Shown here in pieces: positions 1 to 9,000 of a DNA stretch of 29,886 nucleotides. Source of the DNA: an uncultured Verrucomicrobiales bacterium (lineage in GTDB: Bacteria > Verrucomicrobiota > Verrucomicrobiia > Verrucomicrobiales > Akkermansiaceae); NCBI GenBank assembly GCA_937905985.1, contig CALCWC010000013.1, positions 1 to 29,886 of the forward strand, given 5' to 3'. The number at the start of each line of letters is the position of its first letter. The first letter of the stretch is position 1. The notes below the pieces were generated by a model. That model did no database searches, had not been told where the DNA came from, and saw nothing but the letters and a program-made list of their open reading frames with translations. The translations under genes were made by a program, and so were the position numbers.

Positions 1-593
1 CCCTTGCGGATGGTTTCGATGACGGCGTCGTCGTCCACGGGCCAGAGGATGTGGGTGACGCCGTCCTCGCTGGTGAAATCGTATTCGGGCTTGTGGAACT
101 TGATCCACTCGCGCACGGCGGCGGCAATGCCCTCGTGCTTGCGGTAGGCCAGGAACACGGGCTCGGTCTGGGTGGAGCAGGCGTCGAAATGGTTGATGCG
201 GTCCAGCTCCTTCTCCTTGCGGGTGAGCTCATGCTTCTTGATGGTGCCGTCCAGGTACTCGTCCACGCTGGCGCAGCCCACAATGCCCGTCTGCACGCGG
301 CCCCACATGATTTGCCGGTAGATGTAGTAGGAGGGCTTCCCCTCCCGCATCAGGATGCCGCGCCTCAAAAAGTCCTCCAGGTTCTGGCGGCTCTTTTCGT
401 AGGTCACCGCATCGTGGATTTCCGCATCGGAGGTGTCGATGTCCGCGCGGCAGATGTGCAGGTAGGAGGCCGCGTTGCCCGCCGCCATGGCGCAGGCCTC
501 GTCATGGTTCATCACATCATACGGCAGGCAGGATACCTGTTCCACGTACTTCTGGGGCGGGCGGATTGCTGCAAACGGACGGATGGTGGCCAT
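1..593 (-). CDS. DUF1015 family protein (5' part, runs off left edge)
   Basis: About 197 N-terminal codons are visible on the minus strand and stay open to the window edge, so the C-terminus is missing. The translation begins MATIRPFAAIRPP and continues with a VSCLPYDVM segment, then an asparagine/alanine stretch followed by YLHICRADID. This order (PF.AIRP near the start, PYDV, then a short arm ending in an acidic motif) is the N-terminal signature of the DUF1015 family, cytosolic proteins of unknown biochemical role often found near serine-biosynthesis genes. No serA or serC is visible here. The start is the ATG at 591-593, preceded by a strong promoter (-35 TTGACC, 17-bp spacer, -10 TATAAT) that leaves a leader of about 24 nt. 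It is transcribed divergently from the sigma factor gene. The family call is from recognition of the N-terminal motifs; function is unknown. Confidence 0.8.
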   Translation of the reverse strand, partial: MATIRPFAAIRPPQKYVEQVSCLPYDVMNHDEACAMAAGNAASYLHICRADIDTSDAEIHDAVTYEKSRQNLEDFLRRGILMREGKPSYYIYRQIMWGRVQTGIVGCASVDEYLDGTIKKHELTRKEKELDRINHFDACSTQTEPVFLAYRKHEGIAAAVREWIKFHKPEYDFTSEDGVTHILWPVDDDAVIETIRK

Positions 594-623
594 GGCTGTA
601 TATTGTCTTAATTGAACGTTTGC

Positions 624-652
624 ATTATACACGCGCGTGCCGCGCGGGTCAA
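624..652 (-). promoter_or_regulatory. Sigma-70-type promoter of the DUF1015 gene
   Basis: Reading the minus strand, TTGACC (647-652) and TATAAT (624-629) are separated by exactly 17 bp. The spacer is very GC-rich and contains the palindrome ACGCGCGT. Transcription would begin near 617, about 24 nt before the ATG. Confidence 0.75.
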
Positions 653-702
653 GGCTATGTGTGGCGCGGCACCGCCTTCGGCCCTCATTGCACATTTTGG
701 TA

Positions 703-731
703 TTTTCCTTTGAACGGCCATGCGGTAGAAT
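703..731 (+). promoter_or_regulatory. Probable promoter of the sigma factor gene
   Basis: TAGAAT at 726-731 is a good -10 box. The best-spaced -35 is the weak TTTTCC at 703-708 (17-bp spacer). A weak -35 may indicate dependence on an activator or alternative sigma factor. It faces away from the DUF1015 promoter. Confidence 0.5.
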
Positions 732-783
732 CCGTCTAGATAAACGCAGGGGCATGGTGCGCCTGTTAGTTTAGAGAGCGCTC

Positions 784-1350
784 ATGAGGAACGCAGACAT
801 AGGTAACCCGCAGGAAAACCGCAGCGGTGCGGTGGACTGGGCGGCGTGGCTCCAGGAATACGGGCCGCGCCTGCTCCTGTATGCACGCCAGCAGACGCGC
901 TGCGAGGCGGATGCGGAGGATGTGATGCAGGAGGCTCTCGTCCAGCTGGTCCACGCCGTGGAATCCGGCGGCTTCAAGGGGGAAAACTCCCAGTGGCTCA
1001 GCTATACCTACACCGCCATCCGTCATCAGGCCATGGACAAGGGCCGCCGCGAGGAGGTCCGCAAGCAGTACGCCGAACATGAGCAGGAGGGCATGAAGGA
1101 GGGCGAGCCCGACGAGCCGTGGCTCCATTGCGCCGCGGACGACGAGTACCTGCGCGAGCGCGTGGAACGCCTGCTCAAGAGCCTGCCCAAGGAGTACGCG
1201 GAGGTCATTGTCCTCAAAATATGGGGCGAGCACACCTTCCAGGAGATTGCCGACATGACCGGCAACAAACTGCCCACCATCACTTCACGCTACCGCTACG
1301 CCATGCAGGCCATGCGCAAAGCCCTGGAGGCCGACCCCATTGAGGAATAA
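784..1350 (+). CDS. Sigma-70 family RNA polymerase sigma factor (ECF-like)
   Basis: A 188-residue cytosolic protein with the two-domain layout of small (group 4/ECF-like) sigma factors. Region 2 lies at about residues 20-90, with the DAEDVMQEALVQL segment (region 2.2 core-binding helix) and WLSYTYTAIRHQAMDKGRR (regions 2.3-2.4, promoter melting and -10 recognition). An acidic linker (about 98-120) follows. Region 4 lies at about 121-182, with SLPKEYAEVIVLK and the helix-turn-helix TFQEIADMTGNKLPTITSRY that would read the -35 element. The ATG at 784 follows the promoter directly and gives a full region 2. No anti-sigma gene is adjacent, which is unusual for a classical ECF factor, so its control is not evident from the neighbourhood. 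The next gene (tig) has its own promoter. Confidence 0.88.
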   Translation: MRNADIGNPQENRSGAVDWAAWLQEYGPRLLLYARQQTRCEADAEDVMQEALVQLVHAVESGGFKGENSQWLSYTYTAIRHQAMDKGRREEVRKQYAEHEQEGMKEGEPDEPWLHCAADDEYLRERVERLLKSLPKEYAEVIVLKIWGEHTFQEIADMTGNKLPTITSRYRYAMQAMRKALEADPIEE

Positions 1351-1435
1351 CCCCACGCGCTAGGCTCGCAAAATTCCAAAAGAGCGCATTTTTCCTGCCA
1401 ACCGCGCGATTTTCTGTCATTTCCCAACTCTGCCC

Positions 1436-1464
1436 TTGCCTTTTGGGGGAGTTTCGTATACAAT
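1436..1464 (+). promoter_or_regulatory. Promoter of the trigger factor gene
   Basis: TTGCCT (1436-1441) and TACAAT (1459-1464) with a 17-bp spacer. The predicted start near 1471 leaves a leader of about 26 nt before the ATG at 1497. No strong Shine-Dalgarno sequence is visible in the leader. Confidence 0.7.
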
Positions 1465-1496
1465 GCCGCCCACGCTAAATTTACCACCTCTCAACC

Positions 1497-2804
1497 ATGG
1501 ATATCACGATTGACAAGACCAGCGAGTGCGAGTCCACCCTTAACGCCGTGGCCTCCGCCGAGGAGGTCGCTTCCATCCGCGACAACATCATTGCCACCTA
1601 CAGCAAGAATGCCAATATCCCCGGCTTCCGCCCCGGCAAGGCTCCCAAGAGTGTCGTTGCCAAGCGCTATGCCGATTCCATCAAGGAGGAGCTGGAGTAC
1701 CGCCTCAAGTCTGATATCCAGGACAAGAGCCTGCAGGAGCACGAGGACCTCAAGGTGCTGGACTTCGGCACGCCGGATGCCTCTTTCCAGGAGGACGGCT
1801 CCTACAAGTTCTCCACCAAGCTCACCATCGTTCCCAACTTCGAGCTGCCCGAGTACATGGGCCTGGAGGTTTCCGTTCCCTCCGCTGAAATCACCGACGA
1901 CGAGGTGAACGACGCCCTCAAGCAGTTCGCCGAATCCTCCGCCACTTACGACAAGGTGGAGCGCGCCGCCGCCATGGGCGACATGGTGCTCATCGACTTC
2001 AAGACCACGGTGGAGGGCAAGCCCACCGCCGAGTTCTGCGGCAAGCCCGTGGGCTTCATGGAGGGCCGTGAGGGCCATCCCGTCCACATGCAGGAGGACG
2101 CCTTCATGCCCGGCCTCGCCGAGGGCCTTGTGGGCCTTTCCGCCGGCGATTCCAAGGACATCACCCTCACCATGAAGGAGGACTTCCCCATCGCCGAGCT
2201 CGCCTCCAAGGAGGTCGTCTTCCACTGCACCGCCAAGGAGGTGCAGGAGAAGCACGTGCCGGAGGTTGACGAAAAGCTCTTCGCCGAGGTGCTGCCCGGC
2301 AAGTCCCTGGACGAGGTGCGCGAGATTGTGCGCGGCAACCTCAAGGACCGCCGCGAGCAGGAAATCAACGAGGCCAAGGCCGACCAAATCTCCGAGAAGC
2401 TGGCCGACGCCCTCACCTTCACCCTGCCGCAGGAACTGGTGGAGCGCGAGAACGAGAACACCGTCCAGCGCAAGGTCTATGAGGCCATCCAGCAGGGTGA
2501 GTACGATGTGATCGAGAAGTCCAAGAGCGACGAGTACAAGGCCGAGTGCCGCACGGAAACCGAGCGCAACCTGCGCGTCTACTTCGCCCTGCAGGAGATT
2601 GCCCGCAAGGAGAACATCGGCGTTTCCGACAACGAGCTCTACTCCGCCGTCGTCCGCCTTGCCCAGCAGGCCAGGGAGACCAACGTCAAGGCCTTCATCC
2701 GCAAGCTCTACCGCGAGAACCGCATGACCGGCGTCCGCCTTTCCGTCATCACCTCCAAGGTGCTTGACCTCCTGGCCAAGAACGCCAAGGTTGTGGAGAA
2801 GTAA
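1497..2804 (+). CDS. tig: Trigger factor, ribosome-associated chaperone and peptidyl-prolyl isomerase
   Basis: The 435-residue protein matches the usual trigger factor length. The N-terminal ribosome-binding domain (about 1-145) carries the signature loop GFRPGKAP at residues 43-50, which docks on ribosomal protein L23. The FKBP-type isomerase domain (about 150-245) includes GDMVLIDF, FMEGREGHPV, FMPGLAEGLVGLSAG and the terminal strand EVVFHCTAKEVQEK. The rest (about 250-435) is the helical, highly charged chaperone domain. In other bacteria it binds nascent chains at the exit tunnel. The gene is monocistronic: its own promoter precedes it and a strong hairpin terminator follows at 2843. No clpP/clpX follows, unlike the common tig-clpPX order. 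The start at 1497 begins the canonical N-terminal strand directly and lies 26 nt from the predicted transcription start. Confidence 0.97.
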   Translation: MDITIDKTSECESTLNAVASAEEVASIRDNIIATYSKNANIPGFRPGKAPKSVVAKRYADSIKEELEYRLKSDIQDKSLQEHEDLKVLDFGTPDASFQEDGSYKFSTKLTIVPNFELPEYMGLEVSVPSAEITDDEVNDALKQFAESSATYDKVERAAAMGDMVLIDFKTTVEGKPTAEFCGKPVGFMEGREGHPVHMQEDAFMPGLAEGLVGLSAGDSKDITLTMKEDFPIAELASKEVVFHCTAKEVQEKHVPEVDEKLFAEVLPGKSLDEVREIVRGNLKDRREQEINEAKADQISEKLADALTFTLPQELVERENENTVQRKVYEAIQQGEYDVIEKSKSDEYKAECRTETERNLRVYFALQEIARKENIGVSDNELYSAVVRLAQQARETNVKAFIRKLYRENRMTGVRLSVITSKVLDLLAKNAKVVEK

Positions 2805-2842
2805 CTCCCTCCACCGCTCCTGGCGGTGCGGAAAATTTCCAA

Positions 2843-2875
2843 GCCCGTCCGGCAACCGCCGGGCGGGCCTTTTTA
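2843..2875 (+). terminator. Rho-independent terminator after tig
   Basis: An 11-bp stem (2843-2853 with 2858-2868, one G-U pair) with an AACC loop, followed by CTTTTT. It lies about 40 nt after the tig stop codon. Confidence 0.85.
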
Positions 2876-2934
2876 TCATTCAGCCCTTTCGGGACTTTTC
2901 TATGAAAATTACTATCATTGCGCGCATTCCAAGC

Positions 2935-2964
2935 TTGACGCCCGCTATCCGGCGGGGGTAGAAT
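2935..2964 (+). promoter_or_regulatory. Promoter of the autotransporter gene
   Basis: TTGACG (2935-2940) and TAGAAT (2959-2964), 18-bp spacer. The spacer contains an inverted repeat (CCCGC ... GCGGG), a possible operator. Predicted transcription start near 2971. Confidence 0.75.
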
Positions 2965-3017
2965 AGAGAATACGGCCCGCGCATCGCGCGCCCGTGTGCA
3001 AAACTCTCCGTACGCTT

Positions 3018-6000
3018 ATGAAATTACACCTCCCCTCTGGTCTCCGTGCGGCTCTCATTGCCGCTATCACAGCAGTTGGCTTTACCCTGACGCAAGCGCG
3101 TGCAGCGGCAACCATTATCACACTTGGCGAAGTGCAGGCGGCAGCGCATGATTTTGTGACGGACTCCTTTGTCCTTAATAGTGCTGGTGCCACCACCTAT
3201 ACCTTGAGTGATGGCAGCTCGCTGGCTATGGGGCTTTCTGGCGGAAAATTCTGGGGCACCACTGCAAATGGTGATGGCACGATAGCCGGCTCTTGGACCA
3301 ATACGGCCGCTCTCAATGAGTTGAATGCCACAATCGGGGCATCGTTTGCCGCTGAAGACTTTAGCGCCGGCAACAACTACTGCTATACGGCTTCCGGTGC
3401 TGGCCATTCCTCCGCCACGCTCACGTTGGATTCCTCCCTGTATACGGCAGATTCCTCCGTTATTACCCTGTATGCCACTATTACGCGCCGTAATGGTCAA
3501 TTAGGTAACTTCTCCGTTTCCGGCCTGACAGACACCATCGTTACCTATGCCTCCAACGGAGGTGATGGCTTTTCTGATACGCAGACATTCTCCAGCGGTG
3601 CAAAGAACATCACCCTTGTCAAGGTGACTGGCACCATCAATGGTTCCAGCATCGTTCTTGATTCCACCGAAAATACAAACGGCTGGCAGACTATTTCCTA
3701 CGTTATCGGCAGCGGCCCCACCCCACCCACGCCCGGCGGCAAGGTCTTCCATGCGTACATCCTGACGGGGCAGTCCAACTCGCTGGGCGCGGTGAAGGGA
3801 GATCCCGCTCCTGCGGAGATGCGTGAGAAGTACAAGTCCACGGGATTGCTGTGGAACGGCAACATGAACAAGGACGGCGGGCTGGTTGTAACCTCCCCCG
3901 CTTGGCAGACTGTGGCTCCGCAGCTCCCCGCCTACAGCGGCAATAACTGCATGGGCCCGGAGTACGGCTTCTCCTACATGATGCAGCAGAAGGGCTGGCT
4001 TATGGCCGAGGGCGACTCCCTCGGCGTCATCAAGGCTTCTCTTGACGGAGGCGGCGACGAGTACTGGGTGAAGGATGGCGGCCACGGCAACTACGCGCTC
4101 ATCGTTCAGTCGGTGAAGGACGCCTACAACGCCGCCAAGGCAAAGGGCTATGACAAGGTGGTCATTGACGGCCTGATGTACCTGCAGGGCGAGAGCAACA
4201 CGCACGGCGGCACCTCTGTGCAAAGCAACTACACCGCGTTCCTGGCCAACCTGCGTGCTGATCTGCTTGCGGCGGGTGTTCCCACCGATGCCATCATCTT
4301 CAACGGCAACAGCGTGCTCGGCGAACCTGCATCCTGGCACCAGAGCGACACTTCGTTGGGCGACGAGAGCAATGCGGGCGATACCCGCACGCAGCTGGAG
4401 AGCCTGGCCGCCTCCAGTGATGACATAGGCTTCGTCTATACCCGCGATTTGGAGAAAATCAACCCCGGTGACGGCATGGGCGTACATTACAACGGTGAGT
4501 CCCAAATCACCATCGGCGCGCGCTACGCCTACGCCTTCGCCGTGCAGAACGGTATCAACGTGGGGCAGGTGCGCGGCAGCAACGACCAGGTGGCCCTCAC
4601 GGACGCCGCGGCCTGGTGGAACAACACCGCGCCGAGTGCCTCCACCGTGCTGGAGTGGGACATCTCGTCCGTGAGCACGCCCAGCAAGGCCGCCGTGGCC
4701 GCGGGCTACGGCAACTACATCGCCAGCGGCACCACGCTGAACGCCAAGGGCATCACCGTCAACGGTGCGTACAAGCAGTGCGTCACCATCAACGGCGGCA
4801 CCATCTCGCTCGGCTCCGCGGGCATCGAGACGCATGAGGCCGACCTCGTCGTCAACTCCGCCATGGTGGCCAACGACACCCAGACCTGGAGCGGGGAGGA
4901 CGGCTGCTCCATCACCGTGGGCAGCCTGAACGTGGGCAGCGGCAAGACCCTCACCCTCGGCGGCGAGGGTGATGTCTTCATCACCGCCGCCAGCACGTTA
5001 TCGGGCAACCTGAGCGTGCAGTCCGGCGATCTCTGGCTGCAGAAGAGCCTTTCCGTCGGCAACTTCTCCATGGGTAGCGGCTCCATGCTGCATCTGCCAG
5101 GCGCGGGCATGATTGCCGCCAAAGACATCGCGTTGGGTGCGGGCGCGGGCATCGACCTCTCGAACTTCGTCCTCACCTCGCACCGCGACATCACGCTGGC
5201 AACCGCCAGCGGCACCATCGACACCGCGCACCTGGGCGATGTCAAGCTGACGAACTTCATTGCCCCCGCAGGCTACAACGCCACGCTCAAGGCGGACGGC
5301 AACAAGCTCAACCTGGCCTTCACCCCGGTGCAGGCCATGGCCAAGGACGACCTGGGGAACGTGATGTACGTGGGCGATTCCATCACGGACGGCGTGGACG
5401 GCCAAGCCTCCTGGCGCTATGCTTTCTTTAAGATTCTGACGGATGTGGGCGTGACCCAGAACGAGGAGGGCTACTACCAGCACACGCAGAGCTCCGGCAA
5501 GATCACCACGGCGGAGTACCGCGGCGTCACCTTCCAGAACAACCACAGCTCCAAGGCCTCCGCACGCTCGTATGAGGTGGCGGGCACCAAGAACGGCGGC
5601 CGCTTCGACAGCACCAACATCAAGAACTGGCTCGGCCAGTCCGCCACCACCACCACCGGCGGCACATACTCCGGCCCCACCTTCACGGGAGCAGCCGCGC
5701 CGGACACCTACTTCATGCTGCTCGGCACCAACGACCTGCTGTCCGACATCTCCGGCACGCTCACGGACGCCCAGTACGCGGGTGTGCTGAAGGCTGTCCT
5801 CGGCTACCAGAACGGCGCATTCGACGGCACCAGCGGCACGTTCGATGTCATCATGTCGTCCATGGTGAAGAGCAACGCAGATGCGGAGATTGTCATCCTG
5901 GACATGCCGACGTGGTACGGCTACCGCACCAGCGGCGCCACGCACGCCGAGCAGAGCGACTTCTACAGGCAGATGGACTTCAACATGATGCTGCGCGAGT

Positions 6001-9000
6001 GGGCCGCATCCAAGCCCAACGCGGACAACATCACCGTGGTGAACGTCAACACCGGGCTCATCGCGCTGGCGGACCCCAAGGTGAACACGGGCATCCAAAG
6101 CATGTTCATCGGCGACGGCCTGCACCCCTCCAACCAGGGTGAACTGATTGTTGCGGGCAACGTGGCCAAGGGCCTGGGCTACGGCGGCCGCACCATGGGC
6201 CGCGCGCGCCGCGGCGCCGCCACCTTCACCGATTTGAACCTCACCGTGCCCGCCAGCGGCAGCTCCACCAAGACCTGGGCGGAGGCCGGCATCACCGTCA
6301 GCGGCAGCTACACCGTGGACATCGCCTCCCTGCTGGTGGGTGACGGCGGCACGCCGGGCCAGCCCTCCACGTGGCAGACGGGCAACGTGTTCTCCCTCAC
6401 CCTCGGCAACGGCTCCAGGACCGGCACGCTCAACGTGAGCGAGGCCTATATCCAGTGGGGCTCCACCATCCTGTACTCCGCCGATATGTCGCAGAACGCG
6501 GACGCGCTGCGCGTGTCCTACATCACCTCTGCGGATTTGCCCACAGGCAGCACGGAGGGCTACTACGTGTGGCTGGGCGACATGCTCATCGGCGAGGGCC
6601 TGGGCAGCAGCTCCGGCACGCTCAACGGCGTGACCGTGTCGCACTCCACGTCCTCCCCCGTGACGGCGGGCGCCATCACGGCCATTGCCGGAGCCTTCGC
6701 CCCCACGCTGGACCCCGGCCACTATGAGAAGGCCGCGGACCTGTACTGGGGCGCGAACGTGGGCAGCGATACATGGGACACCTCCACTCCCAACTGGAGC
6801 ACAGCGGACGGCGGATCCGCGGGCCAGGCATTCACTCCCGGCAGCGCGGTGCACTTCACCGCGGCGGGGCAGGGAGGCACCATCACGCTCGCGCAGGACA
6901 TCTCGGTGTCCGCGCTCGACGTCACGGGCAATGTTGCCTACACCTTCACCGGCGGGCACACGCTCGACATCGCCTCCAAGCTCAATGTCACGGGCGGTGC
7001 CACCGCGAATATCAACACCGCCATCGGCGGCGCGGGGCTGAATGCGGCCATCGGCAGCGGAAGCACGGTCAACCTGATGCGCGACACCACCGTGAGCGCG
7101 CTCGACAACTCCGGACTGCTGGCAGCGGACAATGCCAAGGTCACCTTCGCCAACGCCGTTGCCAACGGCGGCGTGGTGCAGGCCAAGAACGTGCAGCTGG
7201 CCGCCGGCTCTGCCAATTCTTTCACCAAGCTCACTGTCACGGATACCCTCTCCAACGGTTCCAAGCTGACCGTGGGTACGGCTTCCTCCATCAACCAGAT
7301 GAATGGCGGTTCGCTTGCCATCCAGGGCGCAGGCGCATCCGTGGCCGTGCAGAAGGGCACCATCGATTCCCTGGAGATTGCCGCCGGTCAGAGCCTCATA
7401 GGCGGCGCCCAGGGTATCACGCTCTCCTCTACCACCGGCACCGCGGGCAACGTGGACATCACGGGCAGCCTGGTGGTGGACGGCGCGGTCAACCTCGCCA
7501 ACGTGACCGCAGGCTCGCTGGAAATTGCATCCTCCGGCACGCTGCACGCCTCGGGGGCCGTCACCTCGTCCACCATCAAGCTGGATAGCATCGCCCTTGG
7601 TTCTCCCAGCCTGTATGCCGACAGCCTGGGTGCCGCGCAGACCAATTTCGTGGTGAACGCGGAGGCAGTGAAGGCGCTGCACCTGGCGGACGGCGAGAGC
7701 GTGACGCTGGCGAGCGTGACGCAGGATTACTCCGCGCTGCTGGTGAACGGCGGCGCGAGCATCACCCAAGAGGGTGAGGAGCTGAGCTACCGCATCGGAA
7801 ACGATACTGTCAACCACACCATCGTGCTCACCGCGGAAATCGCCATGGGTGATTATGTGTGGGTGGGCGGCGATTCCGATTGGGGCATTGCCTCCAACTG
7901 GTCCGGCGGCCATGTGCCCGCCCCCGATTCCTGGGTGCAGATTGTCAACAACGGCAGCATCAACCTGGACCGAATGGCCGCCGCCAGCCTCCTTTCCGTC
8001 TACTCGGGCGCGCTGGCTGACGTTCATGGTGAAAACACGCTGGACCTCGCCAACGGGCTGGTGGTCTTCGGCGGGGCACACTTCACCATCGGTGACGGCG
8101 TGGAGCGCACCGACGTTGCGGCAACCACGGTCACCCTCGGCGGTGCCCTCGCCGTGCAGGAGAACTCCTCTCTCTCCACCGGCAGCATCATCATGGATGC
8201 TGCGGGCTCGCTTGATGCTCAGGGCAATGTGACCACGGATCTGCTCCAAGGCACGGAGGGCTCGCTTGTCTCCGGCACTGTGCATGTCACGGGCAAGGGC
8301 AGCCTCTACACCGGCTCCTATGCCGGCTCCACCGTGGATGTGCAGCGTGGCGCGGATGCCACACTGGCCGCGGATGAGGGGCTGTCGCTCACGGGTGCCG
8401 GCTCCGTCCGGCTGCTGTACTCCGGCACGCGCCATATCGATGGCCTGCAGGCCGATGGCATGACGCTGATGCTCAACAACCCTGATGAGGACATCACAGG
8501 GAACACCCTCGTGTTGGATGATGCCTCCCGGCTCAAGAACGGTGCCATCCATGTGGGCATTTCCGCCGTTGGCAGCGCCGTTACGCTGGACACCGACACG
8601 GTGCCGGATCTGGTGGATGCCGAGAGCCTGACGCTGGAGAACTCGACTGTTGTCCTACACCAGGCCGCCTCGGATGGCAGCCCCCTGGCCATGGTTACCG
8701 CTGATGTCGCGCAGAAAAAGGGCTTGTACCTCGCCCACTTGGGTGCGGGGAACACCAGCACGCAGAATGTGCAGATGGACGGCTACCTGCTCAACAAATA
8801 CTACCGGAACGCCCGTCTGGAGGGCGGCCGCGTGCTGGTGGACCGCCGCACGGATTTCTACGGCAACCTGACCCGCGCCCAGCAGTTCAACGCGCAGGCG
8901 GGTGCCGGTATGCTGGATGACGCCCTGTTGCACAGCAACCCGCAAGTCACCAACCCCGGCGGCGATCTTGCCGCCGTGATGAACGCCCTGGAGCTCGGGG

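Noticed and set aside
1491..2879. A 462-codon minus-strand frame opposite trigger factor
   Set aside because: Complete trigger factor on the plus strand explains the region; the antisense frame is leucine/glycine/valine-biased codon shadow.
4998..8552. A 1184-codon open frame on the minus strand inside the autotransporter gene
   Set aside because: It is an antisense shadow of GC-rich, repetitive coding DNA. It has no start region, domain or signal sequence, while the plus strand encodes a complete autotransporter.
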